Assembly: GCA_910578515.1 (NCBI GenBank)
Contig: CAJTQR010000001.1
Span: 806,001-870,000, forward strand
Source of the DNA: an uncultured Duncaniella sp.
GTDB taxonomy: Bacteria > Bacteroidota > Bacteroidia > Bacteroidales > Muribaculaceae
Length of the DNA stretch: 64,000 bases
Direction: 5' to 3'
A program made the position numbers and the translations under genes. The notes under the pieces were generated by a model. That model ran no database searches, was not told the origin of the DNA, and was given only the letters and a program-made list of their open reading frames with translations. This document shows positions 1 to 7,882 of the stretch, in pieces. The number at the start of each line of letters is the position of its first letter. Positions within the stretch are counted from its first letter, which is position 1.

Positions 1-124
1 AATCGCTGGTGCTGATACTGCTCAGAGTAACCCTCACCACAGCATCCGTCGAGTCTTGGATGACTGGCTTCTCCTTCTCCGTCACCTCAAAACGTCCTTC
101 GCCTATATACGTCAATGCCTTCAT
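1..124 (-). CDS. Zinc-type alcohol dehydrogenase, N-terminal part (cut by window edge)
   Basis: Only the first 41 codons are in the window. The frame opens at the ATG at 124 with MKALTYIGEGRFEV and continues through VVRVTLSSISTSD. This is the usual N-terminus of GroES-like, zinc-dependent medium-chain alcohol dehydrogenases, which oxidise alcohols with NAD(P). The catalytic cysteine region lies beyond the window. An AAGGAG ribosome-binding site sits 4 bp before the ATG and overlaps the stop of the helicase gene (7 bp gap), so the two genes are probably read from one transcript. A metabolic gene tucked behind a helicase pair suggests that an insertion placed defence-type genes upstream of a resident gene; that is inference. 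Confidence 0.75.
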   Translation of the reverse strand, partial: MKALTYIGEGRFEVTEKEKPVIQDSTDAVVRVTLSSISTSD

Positions 125-131
125 AATCTCC

Positions 132-2864
132 TTAATGTGAATATAATAATACTTCTACAATTCTTTGTTCCTCGCTGTGGCCGATGGTTGACAATCGGAG
201 CAAAGGCAGTCCATAGATTTCAAGAATGTGGTCTTTCAGCCTATCGCGCTGAAATTGCTCAGTCTTTTCATTGTGGAAGCTAAATCCATCGGTTTCAATG
301 GCCAGCAATGGTTGCTTGCTGACACGGTTAATAATCAGGAAGTCAATATGCGTTGACGGATGCATGGCGTATTGAGCCTCTCGTTCGGTCAAGCCGGACA
401 TATCGCCAATCAGATTCCGCATAGGATAATGACAGAGAGCTTTGATATGCGATAATTGGGGATATGAAGTACGAACCTTTTCTATCAGTTCAAACGTAAG
501 ATTCTCAGAATCGTATTCGGAAACATTATTGGCCGATTTGCGATTTGATTCAATCTGAGAAAAAAGGTAATCGTATATTGATCGGAGCTTGCTTTCGATG
601 ACCACCCCCTGTTGATATGTAATATAACCCAAGAGGTCATGTAAGTTACCCTTTAACTCCTGCGGATTGCCAGAGACAACAAGGCAGAACTTATCTTTGG
701 CACGAGAAACGGCAACATTGAGAAGATTGGCATTATCTGCAAACTCGGTAATGACATCGTCTGTGACACTCATTATTATCGTGTCTTTTTCCCGTCCTTG
801 ATACTTATGGACGGTAGCGGCCTCAATTTCCGGGATTTGAGAACGGAAATAGTCAACCTGACTATTGTAGGGTGCGATTATGCCGGTTTCTTCAAAGTTG
901 TCCAAAAGTGGCATCAGCTCAATTTTAACAGCGTCAATTTCTCGCTGATTGTAATGGCCTCGACAGTGCTGTCCCTCGGAAGTTTTCAATGCAAGAAGAT
1001 GTTTATCTTTGTCTTGAAGCTGTGTCATAATCAGGAGATTGCCTCCGTAAAACTTTTGGTTGCAAAAGTTTATGATGTCGGGATGACAGCGGTAATGTTC
1101 CCGAAGAAGCGTTTCGGGAATATTGGGAATAGTTGCCAATACCGAACTGAGAAAACTATGTTTTGCGGCATCGTATGTATCCGGCACAGCTGAAGTCTTG
1201 CGGATTTCATCCAACTTTGCAGCATCTTCCGTGGTGATAACGTTCGGTAGCTGCATGGTGTCGCCGACAATAACAGCATTTTTGGCGCATGTAAGAGCCA
1301 AGAATCCTGTGTCAACCGCCACTTGAGAAGCTTCATCCATTATGACGTAATCAAAAAGCGTATCATTATTGAAGCACATTTTGGATGAAAAGGTTGTGCT
1401 CAACACAATAGGATAATCCTTCAAGAAAGATTCGCCTCCGTTGAAGATACCCTGTAGCGAGCTGATAATTGCTCGTTCATTTTTATATCGTTGAGCAAGT
1501 GAGGCTTTCAGAATTGTCATTGAGTTGCCAGTCAATGATTTCATCAACACCTTTGCGTCAAGTTGAGACAGTTTGGATTCAATATCTCCGATTTCGGATT
1601 TCAGTTCTTGAATGCGGCGAAGATAGAACAGCCATTCGAGCTGAGTAATAATCATCGGGACTGACTCCAATGTCAAATCGTCTTTGATTCCTATCAAGAG
1701 TCGCAGTCTAAATTCAAGACTGAATCGGTCCAACAGTTGTTTGACGCGTTTTAGAAAACCATTAGAATCGTTCTGATATCTAAGAGCGAAGTTCTTTATC
1801 TGTCCTAAAATCTTAAGGATTTTATTGGATGAAATTTTTACCTCTCTCACTGTGAACGTTTCTTTATGCTCCCGCTCAAAATGTGTCTTCTCGATTTCGA
1901 CTTCCGCAAGTTCCTGACGGCAGATTGCGAACCTTTCTTGCATCTCGAAAACGGCTTCAACCTTTTCAAGACTTGAATTGACCTCGGATTTGGCGCGATT
2001 CAATTCCATTGCAGTTTTACGCCATGATGGTAGCTCCGGGTTCAGTTGTGGCTGATTGGCTACGAAAGCTTCTTTGTTTTCCCGTTTACCCAATGGCGCA
2101 ACGAGAAATCCAAGTCCGCTCTTGCTGAGTTTTTCCAAAACATTCTCTGTAGCAGAGTTATTATTGGAAACAATCAGCACAGATTTATTCGCCACTAACA
2201 GGTTGGCGATGATATTAAGAATTGTTTGAGTCTTGCCGGTGCCCGGAGGCCCTTGGATTACACTTATCTGATTAGAGAGCGCGGCTTTCACTGCTCGCTC
2301 CTGACTCGCGTTGCATCCAAATGGGAACAATGTCGAGCCGAGATTGTATTTCTTAATGCCTTGTCGTGGATTAAGATATATAGCGGCTGCGGTATTCTCA
2401 TCAACAAAGTCAATGCGCGAGAAAATTGAAGTCAGGATGCCTTCCGAGGATTCATCTTCTTCATTTATTCCAAGGGTATTTATTCCTGCGCATTGCCGTA
2501 GATAGTCAAAAATATTCGTTGTTTCGTCAGAAAGGCACGAACGGCGTATATCCACTTCACCTTCAGTATAGTGCTTAGTAAAATCTTTACTGTAAGTTAT
2601 AGCATAATATTTTGAACCATTATTTGCAAATAGATATATTGCCTTGATATTTTTCTCTTTCTTGCCATTAACAAAGACATGGCAACCCTCAAATTCAACC
2701 GATAGAGGATTTATAAGCCATATTACTTTATCTCCGGAATAAGAATATACCTTGTTGGTATTTTGGAACTTAACAGCATACTTATAGCCATCAAGCCTTA
2801 TTGACTCAACCTGATAAGTCTTATTGACTCCGTTGATGATTATGACGTGTTTCTGTAAGTTCAT
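132..2864 (-). CDS. SF1 (DNA2/NAM7-like) helicase with C-terminal DUF2726-like nuclease domain
   Basis: The protein has 910 residues from the first usable ATG. Walker A is GPPGTGKTQTI near residue 205, and the Walker B region is DYVIMDEASQV near 510. C-terminal helicase motifs are ATVHKYQGREKDTI and LLNVAVSRAKDKF. The last 130 residues hold HIDFLI, then LLAIETDG, then RDRLKDHIL and GLPLLRLST, the pattern of the DUF2726 / PD-(D/E)XK-like domain often fused to such helicases. It likely unwinds and processes nucleic acid. It is coupled to the DUF2075 gene just upstream. In-frame coding-like sequence continues about 35 codons above this ATG without a start codon. An ATG overlapping the upstream stop (TAATG at 2978-2982) would join this frame if one base were restored near 2967, so the true N-terminus may be lost by frameshift. 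The helicase/nuclease reading is good; a defence role is inferred. Confidence 0.85.
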   Translation of the reverse strand: MNLQKHVIIINGVNKTYQVESIRLDGYKYAVKFQNTNKVYSYSGDKVIWLINPLSVEFEGCHVFVNGKKEKNIKAIYLFANNGSKYYAITYSKDFTKHYTEGEVDIRRSCLSDETTNIFDYLRQCAGINTLGINEEDESSEGILTSIFSRIDFVDENTAAAIYLNPRQGIKKYNLGSTLFPFGCNASQERAVKAALSNQISVIQGPPGTGKTQTILNIIANLLVANKSVLIVSNNNSATENVLEKLSKSGLGFLVAPLGKRENKEAFVANQPQLNPELPSWRKTAMELNRAKSEVNSSLEKVEAVFEMQERFAICRQELAEVEIEKTHFEREHKETFTVREVKISSNKILKILGQIKNFALRYQNDSNGFLKRVKQLLDRFSLEFRLRLLIGIKDDLTLESVPMIITQLEWLFYLRRIQELKSEIGDIESKLSQLDAKVLMKSLTGNSMTILKASLAQRYKNERAIISSLQGIFNGGESFLKDYPIVLSTTFSSKMCFNNDTLFDYVIMDEASQVAVDTGFLALTCAKNAVIVGDTMQLPNVITTEDAAKLDEIRKTSAVPDTYDAAKHSFLSSVLATIPNIPETLLREHYRCHPDIINFCNQKFYGGNLLIMTQLQDKDKHLLALKTSEGQHCRGHYNQREIDAVKIELMPLLDNFEETGIIAPYNSQVDYFRSQIPEIEAATVHKYQGREKDTIIMSVTDDVITEFADNANLLNVAVSRAKDKFCLVVSGNPQELKGNLHDLLGYITYQQGVVIESKLRSIYDYLFSQIESNRKSANNVSEYDSENLTFELIEKVRTSYPQLSHIKALCHYPMRNLIGDMSGLTEREAQYAMHPSTHIDFLIINRVSKQPLLAIETDGFSFHNEKTEQFQRDRLKDHILEIYGLPLLRLSTIGHSEEQRIVEVLLYSH

Positions 2865-2979
2865 GCCGTTAAGAAATGGTAGATACTTGATATTATTGCG
2901 TTGGTGGTCGATAGGCCCTTTTCCACTAAAAATAATGACCAGGAAGTGACTTGTTTTTGAGTTAATTATTCATCAAACA

Positions 2980-5115
2980 TTATATTTCGGTTAGTCCAAT
3001 TCTTTTAAAATACTCGTAGGTAGAATTATAATAAATTGGCAGACGTGTTGAATCTTCGTGGAAGCCTTCATGTGTTTTGTTGCTATTACCTTCTGGCACG
3101 CAAATTACCAGTCCTTGACGAGCTCGAGTAAGGAGCACGCGGTAGGCATTGAGCATGTATTTTTGTGTCTCAATATTCTTTTCTGGAATCCATTGTGTTT
3201 TACCGTTGAATTTCCAGAATGACCACTTGCCATCATCGTATCGCATGTCAGCGTCCCATAAAATACAGGCATAGTCTACTTCAAGGCCTTGAACTTGTAT
3301 TTCAGTAGCTGCTTCTTCGAGATAGTTTGAAGATCTTACGTCGGTTTTATCTTCAAGAAACCAGTGCACAGCGTTGTCTTCGCTTTGAGGCAAAACATGT
3401 ACAGCTAACGGTTTGAAGCGTGCTGAAACTTTTGAAATCAGTATACCTGTTTGTTGTGTGCCTCTGGCTTGTTGTCTAAGCCACGAACGAGCTTTATCCA
3501 TGCTACGGGTTAGTACTATTGGATAACGATGACTAATGACGTTCTTATACAATTCCTCTGCGTCAGGATTAAATGATAGAAGAGAATGTACAAACGCTGA
3601 TAACCTTTCGGCCCTGAATGACCGGAGACTTACGCCAAGATGTAGCCGGTCGGAATACTCAACCTTAGAATTATGCTTGAGCAATTCAGTAACCTTACCT
3701 TCAGCATATTCTGGTTCAGTCAATTTGTCGGAAATGTAGACTCTCCAATGCTGGAAGCGATTATTTATGGCTGCTATCCATTCAGATATGCCCGCTTCAC
3801 CTGTGTTGATTTCCTGTCCACCTCCAATAAGGCAAACAATAGTAGCCCAGTCCTCTCGTTGGTCAAGTGACCAAATCAGAAAAGCGGCCTCAGACATTGG
3901 AAAATTTGCTACTTTGAGCTTATTGCCGTATGTTCCACCACGTTTTAGATAGTCGGCAATTCGTTTGTGGGTCCAGGCTCGCTGAGCTTCGTCAAATATG
4001 GCAACGTGCTCTACTTCGCCATAACCGCTTTGTTGAAGTCTTACAGCCTTTAAAGGATCAATTTCGAGTTTACCATCAACTACCGGATTCTTGATTTTAG
4101 CGAGCATATTGTCTCTATAACGGTGGATAATTTGAATGAACTTGCTCACTTCTCGGCGAGAATCAGAGAGTTTTTTTGTTTCACCTTTATCTTTTGCTTT
4201 ATGATAGTTGTCGCGCGCAAGAGCTTCTTTCAAGACGGCAACAAGTGGACCGTTGCCAGACAGATACACTGCTCCGTCATCCTCGTTGTATGTTCCATCT
4301 TCTTGATAAGACTGTTTGACAGCTACATCAAGGCCGACTAATGTTTTTCCTGCGCCGGGAACTCCGGTAACGAAACAGATGCTTTTTTCTCCTCTCTTCT
4401 TTGACTGGTTAATTATGTCAAGTATATAGGTAATCGTTGCATCAGTCGTTACTTTGTCTGCTTCATGTCGAGTTATATTCTCTACAGAGTGATTTTCGTA
4501 AAGAGAGCGGGCAGCCTCAATGATGGTTGGAGTAGGTGTATATGGGCTAATAATCCAGTCCTTTATTGTGCCGGGTGTATTTGCACCTGCATGTTGTAAA
4601 ACGTTTTTTATAAGATTCTGTAAACCATTAGCACCAATAATAAGAGGATTGAAAATGGAGTCGTTATATACTGAAGGTGCAAAAGAATTTGATGAGGTAT
4701 TGTGTTTAGTCGGAATTAAGATGGGCACGATAATACGATCGTGGCTATAACGATGAAAATTTTTCAAGTCAAGAGCATAGTCCATCACTTGCTCCACGTC
4801 AGATTTCAAAGCATTCTTTTGTCCAACTTTGAATTCGAAGCAAAATATGATTCCTCGTAGAAGCAAAACCACATCGATTCTTTTTCCCAAGCGGGGAATA
4901 TCATACTCAAAGATTATCTCAGCTTCCTCATCTTTCCAAGGTAATAGAACTTCCTGCAAGAGGTCGATTTCGCCAATCCATGCTTCATCAGTCGTTGTCA
5001 ATGCTGGGCCATGAAACGCATTGTGGATGCGTCCAAGGATTGAATATGGATTATCTTCAACAAATGATTTTAAATTGGTTTGATACAAGCACCTGTTAGT
5101 TTTGTTATTAGCCAT
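2980..5115 (-). CDS. DUF2075 (Schlafen-like) P-loop ATPase with N-terminal nuclease-like domain
   Basis: The protein has 711 residues. The N-terminal third contains EIDLLQEVLLPW, then RLGKRIDVVLLLRG and FCFEFKVGQ, a PD-(D/E)XK-like arrangement (D, then E-x-K). A helicase-like ATPase follows, with Walker A GVPGAGKTLVGLD near residue 250 and a Walker B-like AIFDEAQRAW near 375. The late motif NAYRVLLTRARQGLVI near 675 is typical of SF1/DUF2075 enzymes. The gene lies first in an apparent operon with the DUF2726 helicase: its TAA overlaps a candidate ATG of the next gene (TAATG), a sign of translational coupling. A promoter-like TAATTTTG lies 30 bp upstream of the start. Genes of this kind are common in defence islands, but its activity here is not proven by sequence. 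Confidence 0.85.
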   Translation of the reverse strand: MANNKTNRCLYQTNLKSFVEDNPYSILGRIHNAFHGPALTTTDEAWIGEIDLLQEVLLPWKDEEAEIIFEYDIPRLGKRIDVVLLLRGIIFCFEFKVGQKNALKSDVEQVMDYALDLKNFHRYSHDRIIVPILIPTKHNTSSNSFAPSVYNDSIFNPLIIGANGLQNLIKNVLQHAGANTPGTIKDWIISPYTPTPTIIEAARSLYENHSVENITRHEADKVTTDATITYILDIINQSKKRGEKSICFVTGVPGAGKTLVGLDVAVKQSYQEDGTYNEDDGAVYLSGNGPLVAVLKEALARDNYHKAKDKGETKKLSDSRREVSKFIQIIHRYRDNMLAKIKNPVVDGKLEIDPLKAVRLQQSGYGEVEHVAIFDEAQRAWTHKRIADYLKRGGTYGNKLKVANFPMSEAAFLIWSLDQREDWATIVCLIGGGQEINTGEAGISEWIAAINNRFQHWRVYISDKLTEPEYAEGKVTELLKHNSKVEYSDRLHLGVSLRSFRAERLSAFVHSLLSFNPDAEELYKNVISHRYPIVLTRSMDKARSWLRQQARGTQQTGILISKVSARFKPLAVHVLPQSEDNAVHWFLEDKTDVRSSNYLEEAATEIQVQGLEVDYACILWDADMRYDDGKWSFWKFNGKTQWIPEKNIETQKYMLNAYRVLLTRARQGLVICVPEGNSNKTHEGFHEDSTRLPIYYNSTYEYFKRIGLTEI

Positions 5116-5144
5116 TGGGGAAACTTATTGGGGTCTATAAGATA

Positions 5145-5152
5145 CAAAATTA
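5145..5152 (-). promoter_or_regulatory. Promoter -7 element for the DUF2075 gene
   Basis: On the minus strand this reads TAATTTTG, matching the Bacteroidota -7 consensus TAnnTTTG. It is 30 bp above the ATG at 5115. The -33 box is weak (TTGC about 18 bp further up), so confidence is moderate. Confidence 0.45.
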
Positions 5153-5199
5153 CACAAAAAAACCAACTTTGCAAGATACTGAGCGTGAAAACGGTAGCT

Positions 5200-5451
5200 C
5201 TACACAGTGCAAATTTTTTTGGCCCAGCAAAGAGCTGCTCTTGGTTCAGAATTCGAAGGGCGGGAGGTTGGATTTGTCGATTTTGCATAGGCAGAGGGTG
5301 TAGAGGGGACGAAGCCTTTGCGTACTTCGACTTTGATAAAGGCTTTGTCGTCGCGCCAACAGTAGTAGAGGGCGAGGTGGATGGCGTCTTTGTCGTGGTA
5401 TACCTCAAACTTCCATTTCCCGACGTTGGTGTAACAGATGTATTCAGCCAT
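5200..5451 (-). CDS. Small hypothetical protein in element remnant
   Basis: The protein has 83 residues. The open frame runs further upstream, but the ATG at 5451 (MAEYICYTNVGKWKFE) follows the stop of the previous gene by 7 bp, a normal operon spacing, so this start was chosen. The product is rich in aromatic residues (YHDKDAIHLALYYCWRDD) and ends in a low-complexity STPSAY...TSRPSN tail. No family was recognised. Its place, last after a membrane-protein gene, matches the accessory position at the end of the intact elements, where two other small genes lie (42846-43702), but no clear sequence match to them was seen. Confidence 0.45.
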   Translation of the reverse strand: MAEYICYTNVGKWKFEVYHDKDAIHLALYYCWRDDKAFIKVEVRKGFVPSTPSAYAKSTNPTSRPSNSEPRAALCWAKKICTV

Positions 5452-5458
5452 GATGATT

Positions 5459-6121
5459 CTATTTTGATTGTTGCAAAAGTTCGATAGTATTGTAGAGCAA
5501 CTGTTTCTCTTCGCGGAGGTGGCGGTTGTCGTTGATGGTATTGAGCAGAAAGAAACATCCGGCAAAGACGACAGCGCCTACAATGCCGAAAATCACATTG
5601 CGCCAGTACTCCCAGAATGTCGGAGTCTTCGGTGGATGGCGGTCTGCCCCCCATATCCAACTGATGTATATGGGTATGGCGGTTGATGACGAATATTGCT
5701 GTGCGGCGGCCAAGTTATCCTAAATGGTTTTCAGCCGTATTTCCAATGATTCCTGAAATTTCTCGAAGTGGCGATAGACGATAATTCACTTGTCATAATG
5801 TTTCTTCGCTTTCTCCTCAAAATACAGCAGGAAGTCGGCTTTCGGCTGTTCGCGGTCGAGGAAACCGAACTCATTGTTGATGACCGCCTCCTGACGGCGG
5901 CAACGTATTATCTCGGCACGCATCAGTATCGAGTCGTTGTATTCGCGCTGATATTTGTTGCGCGGATTGGCGAAGATGTAGAATCCCAGATATTCACGGC
6001 GCGACATCTTCATTGTTCTCGGGTGGCGTATCGCCGGATAGTAGTCGAGGTACAGCGACAGGCGGTCGTTCTTTATCGGACGCTGGCGCAGGCTGACTTT
6101 GGAACAGGTTGATGGTAACAT
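5459..6121 (-). pseudogene. Tyrosine integrase N-terminus fused to the tail of a membrane protein (two in-frame stops)
   Basis: Residues 1-111 (from ATG 6121) match the N-terminal arm and core-binding region of the intact integrase at 49533-50642 (LSLYLDYYPAIRHP versus LSLYLDYYPAIRNP; FEEKAKKHYDK versus FEKKAKSKYDK). The frame then meets TGA, where the relatives have TGG (Trp), and continues in the same frame as IIVYRHFEKF, which fits the integrase VYLHF segment. It then becomes unrelated: QESLEIRLKTI, a TAG stop, and DNLAAAQQYSSS. A membrane protein tail follows, with hydrophobic NVIFGIVGAVVFAGCFFLLN and a coiled-coil end. So the catalytic domain is gone and two genes have been joined in one frame. 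The last 84 codons could still be read from a TTG at 5713. Non-functional as an integrase. Confidence 0.75.
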
Positions 6122-6221
6122 GGTTGTATTTCTTGTTTGTTGATTATTCGTGATGCAAAACTATATAAAAGGCTGATAGTGAAATGGTGATGGTAGAATC
6201 ACCTGTACCGCTTACCGATTT

Positions 6222-6830
6222 TTAACCAATTTTCGGCCGTGCGAACAGAGCATCGAGAGCCTTGCGGTCGATTCGCACATATCTGCCCTCATAACTTCTT
6301 GGAATGTCATGAGTCCGGACGTAATGAGAAATCTGGTCACGGGTCATGTTATATCTCGCCATAGCTTCCGGCATGGTGTAGTATTCCGGCTCCAGATCAG
6401 ACTCAATACCCATCGCCTTGTCAAACTGACGGCGCGAATAGAAAACCTTGCATTTGTCCTTACGCTTGCCAATCTTCCGCTCCGACACGAAACGATAGAC
6501 AGCCTCTTTCGACATATTGAACTTGGCGCACACTTCTTCTACGGAATACCATTCTTCTGCTACCGTCTCAGTTGGCTGTTTATCGGCAAGATCCTTGTCG
6601 ATGTGTTTCCGACTCCAGAGTGTTTTGCCCCGGACAACGGTTTTCGGAATGTTCCGCTCCTTTGCCATCTTAAAAAGCCACGAATTACTTATACCAAACT
6701 TTTCAAGAATTTCCATGGTCGTATAAAACTCCTCGATAGGTTCAGCCACCTTCTTTTCCCTCTTGATATATTCCCACTCTTTGAATAGGGCATCAATATC
6801 AGTTCTCCGTATTCTCGATGCAGCATATTA
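6222..6830 (-). pseudogene. Truncated multi-HTH (excisionase-like) regulator
   Basis: The frame is open from just below a TAA near 6830. The upstream part, RIRRTDIDALF, matches LIRRADIDALF of the intact protein at 50745-51644. A GTG at 6749 gives a 175-residue product. Three helix-turn-helix repeats remain (EFYTTMEILEKFGISN, EWYSVEEVCAKFNMSK, EYYTMPEAMARYNMTR). The zinc-ribbon N-terminus and the first HTH found in the intact relatives are missing. Relatives of this type probably bind element DNA as Xis-like or regulatory factors. Order and strand (HTH gene before integrase) are as in the intact elements. Confidence 0.7.
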
Positions 6831-7444
6831 TATCAGTTGATTATCAGTAGTTTATAGCTTAAAAGATAGACTGCTCAAAAAATTACTTGTTTTTTCGCCG
6901 AAAATTGAAGATTTAACGTTTTTAACCTTAGTTTGTTTTCAAACGGAGGGGAAAAGGGGGAAATCGCCCTTTTAGCCCTCGTAATCTCCGGTTCGCAAAG
7001 ATAAGACATATCGGTGATTATTTCGCCGATTGTGGCTGTAAAATCGTAGATGGGTTCACGGATATTTTAGCTTATTATTGCAGCCAAAAGAAAAAAAGTC
7101 GGCACGTATGGTTCGTTTGGGTGTAGCCATCTCTTTTCTTCCCTTTTTTAGCTTTACTTTAATGTGCGTATGTACGAATACGGGGATAAAGTAAAGTTAT
7201 TTTTTTCTTTTGGCAAGCAAAGCAAGTTTTTAATATGATATTGTAAGTGGTTGCAACAAATAATATTTTGTTTGTTGATGGGCGTATATAGTACTTACGA
7301 ATAATATAATAGCAGTTAGTCTTTGAGGACTCTTGAAAATGGGTTATGTATATGTCTGGTTTTGTGGAGCCACTATATTTCCCTGTAATATATCATTAAA
7401 TAAATAAAAAGCAATATCTTTGCATATTATATGATGTATTGATT
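6831..7444. other. Noncoding stretch with promoter-like site
   Basis: No convincing gene on either strand. It holds the TTATTTCGCC motif shared with the intact elements (near 7016), AT-rich sequence, and a -7 promoter match TATCTTTG at 7415-7422, 22 bp before the ATG of the HipB-like gene. No good -33 TTTG is at the proper distance. Confidence 0.5.
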
Positions 7445-7765
7445 ATGGCGAAGAATACAATGGGCACTAAATTACCCCGAAAATTGGAGCAAAAGATGTC
7501 GGTTGTGGGAGAACAGATTAAGTTGGCTCGTTTACGCAGAAATTTGAGTGTGGCTCAAGTGGCTGAACGTGCCACCTGTTCTCCGTTAACCGTATCCCGA
7601 ATTGAGAAAGGCGTACCGACGGTTGCAATCGGCATTTACTTGCGTGTTCTGTATGCCTTACAGCTTGATGATGATATTCTGTGGTTAGCCAAAGAAGATA
7701 AATTGGGGAAAGCCTTGCAGGATTTGAGTTTGAAAACAAGGAAACGAGCTTCAAAAAAGAGATAA
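7445..7765 (+). CDS. Xre/HipB-like helix-turn-helix protein without a partner HipA
   Basis: The frame is open from a TTG at 7439, but ATG 7445 (MAKNTMGTKLPRK) is the likely start, giving 106 residues. A single HTH_3 domain spans about residues 22-80 (IKLARLRRNLSVAQVAERA, then SPLTVSRIEKGVPTVAIGI). The basic tail (KTRKRASKKR) is typical of Bacteroidota HipB-type proteins that normally sit just before a hipA kinase toxin gene. Here no hipA follows; the next gene, 118 bp on, is an AAA ATPase with its own strong promoter. It may be an orphaned antitoxin or may regulate the downstream defence cluster. Confidence 0.75.
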   Translation: MAKNTMGTKLPRKLEQKMSVVGEQIKLARLRRNLSVAQVAERATCSPLTVSRIEKGVPTVAIGIYLRVLYALQLDDDILWLAKEDKLGKALQDLSLKTRKRASKKR

Positions 7766-7829
7766 AGTTTATATTCTCCTATAAGTAAGTTAAAAATGCT
7801 TTTATGATGATAAAAACAAGACTTGAAAT

Positions 7830-7860
7830 TTTGTATTATGTCTTAAAATCATTATGTTTG
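7830..7860 (+). promoter_or_regulatory. Consensus Bacteroidota promoter upstream of the AAA ATPase gene
   Basis: TTTG (7830-7833), 19 bp, TATGTTTG (7853-7860). This is an exact fit to TTTG-N19-TAnnTTTG and ends 22 bp before the ATG at 7883. It may also drive the phosphorothioation operon that starts 72 bp after the ATPase gene. Confidence 0.7.
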
Positions 7861-7882
7861 CAAAGCATAATAAATTGGGCGT

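Larger units (their letters stand above)
5165..7100 (-). mobile_element. Deletion remnant of a mobilisable element (same family as the two intact ones in this window)
   Basis: The segment keeps both ends of the gene order seen in the intact elements: a multi-HTH regulator (6222-6830), an integrase start (from 6121) and, after the deletion, the tail of a membrane protein and a small gene (5200-5451). The replication, mobC and relaxase genes are missing. The motif TTATTTCGCC near 7016 also occurs just upstream of the HTH gene in the intact element at 51.6 kb, with a related form at 30.2 kb. The borders given are approximate; no att site could be defined. It was probably made by recombination inside the element; that is inference. 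Confidence 0.6.

Noticed and set aside
5080..5487. 135-codon plus-strand ORF
   Set aside because: Runs opposite to the promoter of the DUF2075 gene and to the small gene 5200-5451; no start signal.
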